DNA of 64,000 nt, taken from Stappia sp. BW2 (lineage in GTDB: Bacteria > Pseudomonadota > Alphaproteobacteria > Rhizobiales > Stappiaceae). The DNA lies in the NCBI RefSeq assembly GCF_008107695.1, contig NZ_VIRG01000036.1, forward strand, positions 124,001-188,000, given 5' to 3'. Shown in pieces: positions 50,565-59,313 of this stretch. How positions within the stretch are numbered: the stretch's first letter is position 1; each line of letters starts with the position of its first letter. The position numbers and the translations under genes were made by a program. The notes under the pieces are model-generated. The model was given only the letters and a program-made list of their open reading frames with translations. It had not been told where the DNA came from and made no database searches.

Positions 50565-51734
50565 GTGCCCGAAATCCGCGAACTGGACGGACGCTTGGGA
50601 AAGTTTGTCGAGACGTCGGTAGCCGGTGAACGCGTGCGTTCCTTTGTGCCCCCGCCGCTGCCGCCGAAGCCTCCCATTGACCTCTCAAACCTTCTGACAC
50701 GCCTGAGCGCGGCAGAGCGGGCACTGGGGCGGTTGGACGGGGTTTCGGTCCTTCTGCCGAACAAGGAACTCTTTCTCTACATGTACGTCCGCAAGGAAGC
50801 GGTTCTGTCTTCGCAGATCGAAGGAACGCAATCGACGCTGTCCGATCTCTTGCGGTTTGAAACGGAAGCAGTCGCCGGCGCGCCGCTCGATGACATTCGG
50901 GAAGTTTCCAACTACGTCGATGCAATGATGTACGGCCTTGACCGGATGGCCACGTTACCGATTTCCCTTCGCCTTATTCGCGAGATGCATGGAAGGCTGC
51001 TCGACAGTGGTCGAGGCGCCACACAAAACCCTGGTGAATTTCGCAGCTCGCAAAACTGGATCGGCGGAACGCGCCCAGGCAACGCAATGTTCGTTCCCCC
51101 ACCTCCAAATGAGGTGATGAGCTGCCTTGGAGATTGGGAGCGTTTTCTGCACTCCGACGCTCAGAACATCCCCCCGCTCATCAAGGCGGGATTGCTCCAT
51201 GTGCAATTCGAGACGATCCATCCGTTCCTGGATGGCAACGGCAGACTGGGCCGTTTGTTGATCACGCTGTTCCTTTGCGCCGAGGGTGTTCTGCGACAAC
51301 CGCTTCTCTATCTCTCGCTTTATCTGAAGACCAATCGTACCGACTATTACCGCCTATTGCAGGAAGTGCGCGAGCACGGCGCTTGGGAAGCCTGGCTCGA
51401 ATTCTTCCTGGATGGTGTCGCGGAAACCGCCAACCAGGCGTTTGAAACCGCAAACCGGATCGCTTCCCTACTAGCAGAGGACCGCGAGCGGATTGTTGCG
51501 GAAGCGGACCGGACCGGTTCGGTTCTCCAAGTCCACGACCTAATGCGTACGCGCCCATTCCTAACAGCAGCCGCTGCAGTTGAACAAAGTGGGCTCACAA
51601 TGCCAACGGTCAATGCAGCCCTGGCGCAGTTGCAATCACTTGGGTTGGTTGATGAGGTAACAGGCCGGAAACGTGGCCGCGTATTCGCCTATCGAGCCTA
51701 TTTGAATATCTTGAGCGAAGGGGCGGCACTGTAA
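50565..51734 (+). CDS. Fic/DOC family AMP-transferase with winged-helix C-terminus
   Basis: 389 aa, GTG start with GGAGG eight bases upstream. The Fic_N part includes SSQIEGTQSTLSDLLRFE (about 84-100), which matches the autoinhibitory [ST]xxxE[GN] helix. The core motif is HPFLDGNGRLGRLL (HxFxDGNGRxxR, near 220). The C-terminus (VLQVHDLMRTRPFLTAAAAVEQSGLTMPTVNAAL) is a winged helix that can bind DNA. The family transfers AMP to protein Ser/Thr/Tyr when inhibition is released. Direct repeats before the gene suggest autoregulation. It stands alone in the element; no separate antitoxin gene is seen, as expected for the self-inhibited class. Confidence 0.88.
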   Translation: MPEIRELDGRLGKFVETSVAGERVRSFVPPPLPPKPPIDLSNLLTRLSAAERALGRLDGVSVLLPNKELFLYMYVRKEAVLSSQIEGTQSTLSDLLRFETEAVAGAPLDDIREVSNYVDAMMYGLDRMATLPISLRLIREMHGRLLDSGRGATQNPGEFRSSQNWIGGTRPGNAMFVPPPPNEVMSCLGDWERFLHSDAQNIPPLIKAGLLHVQFETIHPFLDGNGRLGRLLITLFLCAEGVLRQPLLYLSLYLKTNRTDYYRLLQEVREHGAWEAWLEFFLDGVAETANQAFETANRIASLLAEDRERIVAEADRTGSVLQVHDLMRTRPFLTAAAAVEQSGLTMPTVNAALAQLQSLGLVDEVTGRKRGRVFAYRAYLNILSEGAAL

Positions 51735-52076
51735 CAAGCTTGGCAAGATGAGTTCGTTTCCATTGTCTTGAGAAACAACTGCTCTTGCGGCCGTTTTACG
51801 CCCCCATTTCTGCCGTTTGAACTTCTGGGGTAAGCCCGATAGCGGACACGATATTGCATGCATTATGCATCTGTTCCACTCGGGTATTCTATGAGCCGCG
51901 CTATCGATACACACGGCGAGTATTCTAAAAATTATTTGAATTAATCTCCCGTTTCGAGGCAAGTTTTGGCAGCATCTCTCGAGATGAAGTTGAATTTCAC
52001 AGCCGGACACATTTATTATTTTTTTCAACCCTTGGTGGTTTGTCCTTGATTCGAGAATGAACGTTAGTTCCTGATA
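51735..52076. other. 342-bp intergenic region
   Basis: AT-rich, without a supported gene; a minus-strand open frame over it has no ribosome site and no family features. ATGCATTATGCAT (near 51858-51870) is a short palindrome. It should carry the promoter of the large NTPase gene. Confidence 0.5.
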
Positions 52077-55000
52077 ATGACAAATTTTGAAATTCAAAAA
52101 GCACTTAATGAATTCGAAACTCGGATAATTGACCGGGATTTGGTTGCTGCTCGTAAGGTGCTGCGGACGCTTTTATTCGGCCTTGCAAACATTCCACCCG
52201 AAGGGTCGGTAGGAGATGCTGTGAATGTGTTGGCTGGCCTAACCCAGCCCCCAAATACTGCGGCGTCAATCTTACTTCGTGCGATCGCGATTGATGATTT
52301 TATCGAAACAAACAACGTGAACAATCTCGCTAGGAATACAGTAGTCTTGGCTGAGAAAGGACTCCCTGGATTGTGCGGTTTTCTCAAGCTCCATGAAAAG
52401 AGTCAAACTTACGAGAAGTTTGATGTACTGAGAGGCGTTAAATCATGGGTGGATGGACAATTAGCCCCCCTCAGTAGGAGCTATACGACATTTGGATCGC
52501 TTCTATCGGCACGCAATACAATTCGTAGCTCGCTTTCGCATGGACGACTGCTCGAGTTCGGCGCTGTCTATAAAATTCCAGAAGTCAGGGACGCGGTTGA
52601 AGCCGTATTCTCTAGCCTTGAGCAAGTTTCAAATATTGCCACGACGCTCGTCGCCGATGTGGAGACGTGTGAGAACACTATAAATGATACAATGAGTTTG
52701 GTGACGAATGACCCGTCTTTTGTCACCGTTGATTATCTTAAGCCGTTCTTGGTGGGTGCTTCAGAACGGCTACGAGAGTTCATCGACTCGCAGCAGGGGC
52801 GGTTTACTGCGTTCGTCGATCAAGATTGGTCCGGGGCGACGTTACCTAAGCATTATCCGTTACTCGAGGTTGGCCGCGATTTACGCATTTTAGTGCCGTT
52901 CAGTAGCAAAGGTCGAGGCGCCGCGATTGATGTGCGCGTTAACGTCTTGAGTGATAGCCAAGAAATCATGTTCCTTAATGAGGAAATTGTAGTCGGGAGC
53001 GTGTCACCCGGAAAGTTTTCAGTTGCACTCGACATTCACGTTGTTGACCCAAGCACAGAGGTCTCTGCAATTTTGGAGATGGAATGGGGTGAAGTTGGCA
53101 CTGCTGCGCGAAAGAAAGCCGATTTTGAGGTGCGCGTTCTCGCGCAGGCATCCAATATCGAATGGGACGCATATACCTACGCGGATCCCTATGGTACGGG
53201 GCCGGCAGAAGGGGAACAGTTTGTTGGGCGGCGCGAGCAAGTGCAAATACTGGTGGCGCGAATGCTGCGGCGACCTATGGAGCCATCTTACATCACTGGT
53301 CAAAAACGGGTTGGAAAAACCTCGCTCGCCACTGCCTCGGTAACGCAGGCGCGTATGCGAGACCCAAAGGAAAAACTCTCCTGGCATTATATTTTGTGGG
53401 GTCAGATCGCTCATGAGGATCCCCGTGTTTCCTTACGCCAACTAGGCGAGCAGATTGAGGAATTTATTTTCAGTCAACTTCCAAAAAACGTCGAGGTACC
53501 TAAAGGAAACTTCGAAGGTTCGCTCTCCCCGCTAATCAAACTCTCGGCTACGGCGAAAACGTTAGATCCAGATCATCGCTTTGTGGTCATTGTCGATGAA
53601 TTCGATGAAATGCCGCAAGACCTTTATCTGCAAGGAAATTTGGCGGACACTGTTTTTGGAAATATTCGTGCGTTAACAGCTACATACAATATTTGCCTGC
53701 TACTTGTTGGTGGGGAAAATATGCCTTTTGTCATGGATCGACAGGGACAGAAACTCAACAAGTTCTCGCGCGTGAATTTGACATACTTTGATCGTGCTTC
53801 TGAGTGGGATGATTATGTTCGGCTGATCCGCGAGCCCTCTGATGGTTTTTTGGAATGGCATGATGACGCCATCTATGAAGTGTACGACCTTACCAACGGG
53901 AACCCATATTTCAGTAAAATCATCTGCTCGAAAGTTTTCGCGCGCGCCTTGAGAGAACGCGACGTTGACATCACGAGAGAAGAAGTTAGGGAGTCGGTCA
54001 CCGCTGAAATTTCACGCTTTGACGACAATCTGTTCGCCCATCTCTGGCAGGATGGAATATTTGCACCAATTGATGAGCGCGAGCCCATTGTACTAAAGCG
54101 AAAGCGCGCGCTCGCGGCCCTCGCCCGATGTTTCAGGACTAGCCGGCCAGCAACTTTCGCCGAGATTTACGAACAGAGAAGTGGCTCTGATCTGTCAGAA
54201 GCTGAACTTAAAAGCGTGTTGGCCGACTTTGTAAGTCGTGAAGTGCTGTTCGAAGAAGGGGGGCTGTACCGTGCAGTCCTGCCTATCTTTGAGCTGTGGC
54301 TCGTCGATGTTGGTCTGACCAGACTGGCTGCCGATGCTTTATCTCAGGATCTGGCTGCTGTTACACAACGCGCGGAAGACGACGCGCGTGTTCTTTCTGA
54401 GGAACTAGTTTCTTTGACCCGCGAATGGCCCACCTACAGAGGTAGGCATGTCGGCGCAGAGGAAGTTCGCGCATGGCTAAACCAGCGTCCCAGTAATCGC
54501 GATCAGCGGGCACTATTCAACATCCTTAAGGCCACGCGATTTTTGTCCGAAGCAGATGTTCTGGAGCGCATACGGGGTGCCCGCCTCACAATGCTCGGAA
54601 TGATCGATGCAGCGGTACGACGGAAAGCATCAGAACGGCGCAATGACGTCGTCATAACCTACGTCGACGGAGAGGGGAAAAGCGGACAAAAGTATGCGTC
54701 CTTGTACGCTGAGGAGAACCTCATTGCCGCCACCGCCATATTGCCTCCTTCAAACTTTGAAGAAGCCTATCGGCAGCACGAGGAGCGGCACGGCGTGCCA
54801 AAGTTGATCGTAATTATAGATGATATGGTTGGTACGGGCCAATCCCTTGCTGCGAATATGAAAAAATTCCACGATTCTCACTTGGACTTGCTTAAAGATG
54901 GTAGGCCTCTAGTTCTGGCATTTGCGTTGCTCACGACTGTTGAAGGCCAAAAGGTGCTGCTGCGTGAGCTGTCCGAACTGAGCTACGATCGGATAGATTT

Positions 55001-55271
55001 CCGTGCTGGCGAAACCCTGGACGAGCACTCATCAATTTTCCATGGTGAAAAAGGTATCTTTACGACGGTTGAAGAACGGGACAGGGCAAAGGCGTTGGCT
55101 ACTGATATCGGCGCAACAATCTATAAGAATGCACCTTTGGGATATGGTTCTCAAAGCCTCAATGTGGTCTTTCCGACAACTGTACCCAACAACAGTCTTC
55201 CGCTTCTACACTCACGAGGCAAGGGAGCAGCACCTCAATGGCGCCCGCTTTTCGAAAGGCTGATAAACTGA
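52077..55271 (+). CDS. Large P-loop (STAND-like) NTPase with C-terminal phosphoribosyltransferase-like domain
   Basis: 1064 aa. Residues 1 to about 260 are helical, unassigned. About 265-365 is a beta-rich domain (LRILVPFSSKGRGAAIDVRV). FVGRREQV then starts an AAA/STAND NTPase with Walker A ITGQKRVGKTSLA near 405-417, Walker B VVIVDEFDEMP near 500-511, GENMPF sensor and a helical/winged-helix region to about 750. The C-terminal third holds DVVITYVDGEGKSGQKYA and VIIDDMVGTGQSLAANM near 910-926, the PRPP-binding signature of type I phosphoribosyltransferases. Such sensor-NTPase-effector layouts are typical of anti-phage or conflict proteins. It is convergent with the restriction cassette. Substrate and trigger are unknown. 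Confidence 0.8.
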   Translation: MTNFEIQKALNEFETRIIDRDLVAARKVLRTLLFGLANIPPEGSVGDAVNVLAGLTQPPNTAASILLRAIAIDDFIETNNVNNLARNTVVLAEKGLPGLCGFLKLHEKSQTYEKFDVLRGVKSWVDGQLAPLSRSYTTFGSLLSARNTIRSSLSHGRLLEFGAVYKIPEVRDAVEAVFSSLEQVSNIATTLVADVETCENTINDTMSLVTNDPSFVTVDYLKPFLVGASERLREFIDSQQGRFTAFVDQDWSGATLPKHYPLLEVGRDLRILVPFSSKGRGAAIDVRVNVLSDSQEIMFLNEEIVVGSVSPGKFSVALDIHVVDPSTEVSAILEMEWGEVGTAARKKADFEVRVLAQASNIEWDAYTYADPYGTGPAEGEQFVGRREQVQILVARMLRRPMEPSYITGQKRVGKTSLATASVTQARMRDPKEKLSWHYILWGQIAHEDPRVSLRQLGEQIEEFIFSQLPKNVEVPKGNFEGSLSPLIKLSATAKTLDPDHRFVVIVDEFDEMPQDLYLQGNLADTVFGNIRALTATYNICLLLVGGENMPFVMDRQGQKLNKFSRVNLTYFDRASEWDDYVRLIREPSDGFLEWHDDAIYEVYDLTNGNPYFSKIICSKVFARALRERDVDITREEVRESVTAEISRFDDNLFAHLWQDGIFAPIDEREPIVLKRKRALAALARCFRTSRPATFAEIYEQRSGSDLSEAELKSVLADFVSREVLFEEGGLYRAVLPIFELWLVDVGLTRLAADALSQDLAAVTQRAEDDARVLSEELVSLTREWPTYRGRHVGAEEVRAWLNQRPSNRDQRALFNILKATRFLSEADVLERIRGARLTMLGMIDAAVRRKASERRNDVVITYVDGEGKSGQKYASLYAEENLIAATAILPPSNFEEAYRQHEERHGVPKLIVIIDDMVGTGQSLAANMKKFHDSHLDLLKDGRPLVLAFALLTTVEGQKVLLRELSELSYDRIDFRAGETLDEHSSIFHGEKGIFTTVEERDRAKALATDIGATIYKNAPLGYGSQSLNVVFPTTVPNNSLPLLHSRGKGAAPQWRPLFERLIN

Positions 55272-55435
55272 AATAAGATGTACTTGCAATCAACTGCCTT
55301 TCTGGTGTGTTGCTTAGAAGCTGCGTCTCGGTGGGGAGGCAGTTCATCCCATTAGGTCAATGCCTCGCGACCCCTTTCTGCTTCGCAAAGCGTCATCTAC
55401 TCAACGAATCTCTATCAGCCGTCAGCCTACGCACA

Positions 55436-58324
55436 CTAATCAGCATTGTTAGTCTCCTCGACGCTATTCAGGTCGATCAGCGCATCGAACGGTTGCGCAG
55501 GCACATGAACAGTAAAACCGACGGCATTCCGAATTTTGTTCGGGGGGAAAAGCAACGTGAAGCCAACTGTTATGCTTTGCGTCTTCCCGCGGCCCTTTTT
55601 CTCAGTAATCGGATAGAGCAGCATCACTCCGGTGCGAGGTGCCTTCAATGTCTCAAATTCTTTTGAAGCATCTTCGAGTTCAGTAGGGCCTGCGATATGT
55701 CGCGCGAAGGCTCGATGAACTTTATCGTTGTAGGTGTTGAATCGCGACGACGATTGCCGCGAACGATACACCACGTGGAGTTTCTCGCCTGCCAGACGAA
55801 AGGTGGATTGAGGTGTCGATATTTTCGGGCTCAAGATTAACCACCGATCGATACCGGGGTCACCCGCCGAGCCCTCCAGAAACTCGAGCTGCAGGTGAAG
55901 CGGGTTTCCGAACTTTCTTTCCGGAGATTTATCGTCATACCATTTGTATGCCTTCAGGAAAGTGATCACCTTTTCGTTCGAAGTCTCGAAAACGAAGGCT
56001 GAGAAAGACTTTGTTGCCTTCTCATATTTTGCAGATGCATTGAAATGCGTCGGAGTACATCCCACGATCAGAGCTTGTAGCGCTTCAATGTTGTGATGCT
56101 TCGCTGTTGCGTCATTTGGTGCGTAAGTAGATTCTGACAACTCACCCCCAAAGTTGCGGAAAGTGATCCTAGCATTTCGCATCTTGTTTGGGGCCGTGGG
56201 GCGCAGCATGTGCGCTGGCACTAAAGGCGGTATCGCCGCAGGAATGATATCCGGATCCTCGGCATAGCGAGCAAGCTCGCGACGGAACATCTCCTCGTCT
56301 CGGCAGATTGCGCCGAATGCCTCGTAAAGATTAATCCGCTTTTTCGACTTCGGGCCGCCGTCAATCTCATCCGTACCGATAAACAACCGCACTAGATCCT
56401 GATATCCCTTTCGGAAGCCGAACCAGCGGCCCATCTGCATAAGTGTATCGGATGCCCCAGCACGTCGCCGATAATAGCTGATAGTCAGCCCCTCGACGGT
56501 ATAGCCCCGCGAGAGTTTTGCGCCGCCGACGAGTATCTTCCAGACACGTTCACGATCGAAATCAGGAGTGTTCTTTTTATGCTCGGTGTTAATGATGCGG
56601 ATAGCCTGTGATGGTTCTCCTATCTTTTGTAGGCATTCGGCGATAAAAGGTGTCAATTCTTCGAAGTCTGCTGGGAACGGCAGATCCCCGCCGCGTTCCT
56701 TGTAAACAGGGAGGAAGTCGCGTTTGAATAGCTCCTCGAGGCGCGGCAATCCCATGCCACCTTCATACCCAGATTTGCCATAGATGCTCTGCACTTTTCT
56801 GGCAAGATCCTTGTGGTCAGCTTGCAGCTGGGAGACGTGCACCAGCATAGTGTGGTGCTTAAACTTAAATATTGGATTTGCGTTAGCTCGGAAAAGTTTG
56901 ACGGCGCCGGACAGCACATAACTGTCTATTGCTTTGCGCAAATTACTCTCGTCTTCGTCCTCACCTGTAACGCTTCGCACGAAGTCGCGCTGATTGGGAC
57001 CAATGGTGCCATCAGACGGTAAATCAAGGTCATAGAAATCTGCTACACCCATATAGCCGACGGGTCGCGGCAGAGAAATGAGGAAATCTTTCGGGAAGAT
57101 GTCCTCAGCGGCGCCGGGATCGATGAGTGCATTTGCTGAGGGTGTCGCGGTGAACCCAACGTATTGTGATCGTGGAAGCTGCGAAAGCAGCCCAACTATT
57201 GCCTTGTTGGTTTTCGTCCGGTCGATCACCTCACCAGACGGCGACGGTGCTGCAGTATTGATTGATGCCTGATCGCTCTCATCGTCAATGATGAGCACCG
57301 GCACTTGGTCGAGTGGTGCTCCGAGATTATCGCGAGACAATGAGCGCAAATCTGCTGCGAGTTTCTGGAGGATCGCTGGATGCTTTTTGACGACTGCAAT
57401 TCGAGCGGTCGACGGGTGGAGGTTTTCTTCGGCCCAGAATGGAAGCGACATATCTTTGCGGTCGAATTTTAGCGCCTCTTTTCCGTAAGCTAAACTCTTA
57501 TAATCCGTATCCGGCCCGGTGAGTCTATAGATATCGAAAGCAGACAATTCACTCGGCCGCTTTCCGTGCGATACAAATTCATCATAGTCAGGATCGGTCT
57601 GATATTCGTCCTGTAGCAGTTCGCGACCGATTAGTTCCTTATCGATCCTCCGCTGGGTTTGAGAACGAAGCACATCCAGCAAGCCCGCCATCACGATGAT
57701 TAGTCTGTAGCCAGCATCCACGGCTTTCGCGATTAAGCCGGTGAAATTGGCTGTCTTTCCACTCTGAACATAGCCGACTACCAATCCTTTGGACTGGTAC
57801 GCCGCCCTGGCCTTCGGGTTGGCCAGTTTCTCAACGATTCTATTGGTATTCTGATCTAGCTGGTTGACAGCGTCGTCGTCCCAGTTATTGGCCCGGAGCT
57901 GACGCTCATAAGCATTCCAATAAAAGGACCGCGCCGCACGAACTTCGGGCGTGTACCAGGGAGTATTTTTTACTGCGATCACGGTTGCTTCTTCGAGAGG
58001 GTGGAACTGTAGGCGCTCCTCGCAGAGCGCAGTCCAGTCCTTATCCAGCGAGAGTAGCTGATAGATGACCTCTCGACGGGCCTGGGAATTGCGTGGCGAG
58101 CCTTTTGCCCATTCGCCATCGGCATTGTCCCATAGCGCTAGCCGATGCCGCAATGCGCTCAACGCGTCATCTGTAGCGGGACACGTCTTGAGGTGATCGA
58201 GCAGAGTGGCGGCTTCGAAATTTTCAACATCTCGCTGTTCGGCAGCAAACTCGAGCGCACGAAAGAGCCTTTTTGGAATGTCCGTCATTCCAGCCAGGGC
58301 ACTGTGTAGAATATCGAACATCAT
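55436..58324 (-). CDS. Z1 domain-containing SF2-type helicase/ATPase
   Basis: 962 aa. Walker A is VGYVQSGKTANFTGLIAKA near 179-197 and Walker B VLIIDDESDQAS near 342-353. Then FTATPSANALIDP (motif III-like) and GAKLSRGYTVEGLTISYY with MQMGRWFGFRKGYQDLVR (motif VI) near 610-645. The Z1 domain lies in the middle. In the MutL-linked R-M neighbourhoods described by Iyer, Abhiman and Aravind, this protein is the putative DNA translocase/helicase. It overlaps the PD-(D/E)XK gene by ATGA. It is the last gene of the ATPase-nuclease-Z1 operon; no AIPR gene follows. Confidence 0.9.
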   Translation of the reverse strand: MMFDILHSALAGMTDIPKRLFRALEFAAEQRDVENFEAATLLDHLKTCPATDDALSALRHRLALWDNADGEWAKGSPRNSQARREVIYQLLSLDKDWTALCEERLQFHPLEEATVIAVKNTPWYTPEVRAARSFYWNAYERQLRANNWDDDAVNQLDQNTNRIVEKLANPKARAAYQSKGLVVGYVQSGKTANFTGLIAKAVDAGYRLIIVMAGLLDVLRSQTQRRIDKELIGRELLQDEYQTDPDYDEFVSHGKRPSELSAFDIYRLTGPDTDYKSLAYGKEALKFDRKDMSLPFWAEENLHPSTARIAVVKKHPAILQKLAADLRSLSRDNLGAPLDQVPVLIIDDESDQASINTAAPSPSGEVIDRTKTNKAIVGLLSQLPRSQYVGFTATPSANALIDPGAAEDIFPKDFLISLPRPVGYMGVADFYDLDLPSDGTIGPNQRDFVRSVTGEDEDESNLRKAIDSYVLSGAVKLFRANANPIFKFKHHTMLVHVSQLQADHKDLARKVQSIYGKSGYEGGMGLPRLEELFKRDFLPVYKERGGDLPFPADFEELTPFIAECLQKIGEPSQAIRIINTEHKKNTPDFDRERVWKILVGGAKLSRGYTVEGLTISYYRRRAGASDTLMQMGRWFGFRKGYQDLVRLFIGTDEIDGGPKSKKRINLYEAFGAICRDEEMFRRELARYAEDPDIIPAAIPPLVPAHMLRPTAPNKMRNARITFRNFGGELSESTYAPNDATAKHHNIEALQALIVGCTPTHFNASAKYEKATKSFSAFVFETSNEKVITFLKAYKWYDDKSPERKFGNPLHLQLEFLEGSAGDPGIDRWLILSPKISTPQSTFRLAGEKLHVVYRSRQSSSRFNTYNDKVHRAFARHIAGPTELEDASKEFETLKAPRTGVMLLYPITEKKGRGKTQSITVGFTLLFPPNKIRNAVGFTVHVPAQPFDALIDLNSVEETNNAD

Positions 58325-59313
58325 GATGCGTATACCGCCAGTGGAATAACAGCTAGAAATTGATCAGAGCCGTCAGTGACTCCGAGGTTGGTAACATCGA
58401 TGTCGTAGGTAACTGAACCAATACGTTCGGTTGCATAGCTGGAAGGTAGTGCCGCAAGGCATGCTGCGGTTAATCTAGGCATACCGTCCTCGACCGTAAT
58501 CAAAGCCATCTCGCTTCTGAGGCGACGCCGTCGCGTGTAGTGTGCCGCGTGACGTGCCTCATATCCCGAGGTCTGAAGCCGTGCATCATACTGTGCGATA
58601 TCTGTAGCGGGCATAACAGTTTTCAAACCATCCACTAGTTCCGGAAGGCTTCGACCACCTGTGCCCGCGTCGGTGAGTTGCATCGAGATCAAGAAGAGTG
58701 TGCAGCCAGTACTCGGCTGCAACTGGTCTAGCCCGTTTATCGTGTGCACGCGTTTCGCGCTTGACGTCGTTTTCACTTCAAATTCCTGAACCCCTACGCG
58801 AAAGTCGTGCGGCTGACGATCGGGGCCAACCCATGAGGCTACCGCATCAGACGTGCCGTTCAGCAGCAACCTTTCGAGGAGCAATAGCTCGCCGAATAGA
58901 CCAGCTTGGCGCTCCTCGGACAGGAGCGAGATTTCCTCGACGAGACTGTCCCACAGACCGACCGCCTGTTCGAGCCCTACATGGGGTGCCGTGCCGCTCA
59001 AGACCGCATTCGTAATTTGGGTGATCAACCGGTAGAAGCTTTCGAAAAGCCGCGGAACTGAAGTCGAAATCTCAAGCCATCTGCGCCCGTCAGTGCTGAC
59101 GTCGTTCACCTCGATCTGTTCAAGCTTAGATTTCGGCGCCGCTGGGGCTTCCGTCGTCAGTTCAAATCTGGCGCCGATGCGTGAGGCAGAGGCGTCGGTA
59201 AAAATGTGAATTCCAGGCGCGGTTCGTACAGTCAACCGGTGCGGCAGTCCTGGTTCGACATAGTTGCTCAGCATGTCCTCCCAGGGCGGAAGCATCGAAA
59301 CTTCGGTTGTCAT
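58321..59313 (-). CDS. PD-(D/E)XK motif protein (DUF4420 family)
   Basis: 330 aa. The nuclease core is GLFGELLLLERLLLNG (Glu), HDFRVGVQEFEVKTT (Asp then E-x-K) near residues 150-190, giving E..D..ExK. The surrounding domains match DUF4420, which is regularly placed between MutL-like ATPases and Z1 proteins. It would be the DNA-cutting effector of the cassette. It starts directly after the ATPase stop and overlaps Z1 by 4 nt. Confidence 0.88.
   Translation of the reverse strand: MTTEVSMLPPWEDMLSNYVEPGLPHRLTVRTAPGIHIFTDASASRIGARFELTTEAPAAPKSKLEQIEVNDVSTDGRRWLEISTSVPRLFESFYRLITQITNAVLSGTAPHVGLEQAVGLWDSLVEEISLLSEERQAGLFGELLLLERLLLNGTSDAVASWVGPDRQPHDFRVGVQEFEVKTTSSAKRVHTINGLDQLQPSTGCTLFLISMQLTDAGTGGRSLPELVDGLKTVMPATDIAQYDARLQTSGYEARHAAHYTRRRRLRSEMALITVEDGMPRLTAACLAALPSSYATERIGSVTYDIDVTNLGVTDGSDQFLAVIPLAVYAS

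Noticed and set aside
51636-52097. 153-codon minus-strand frame between fic and the large NTPase gene
   Set aside because: Overlaps both flanking plus-strand genes, no ribosome site, Cys/Ile-rich random composition.
55307-55666. A possible small gene, or AIPR remnant, between Z1 and the NTPase-PRTase gene
   Set aside because: Mostly antisense to the Z1 C-terminus with no AIPR-like motif; the true gap is 164 bp.
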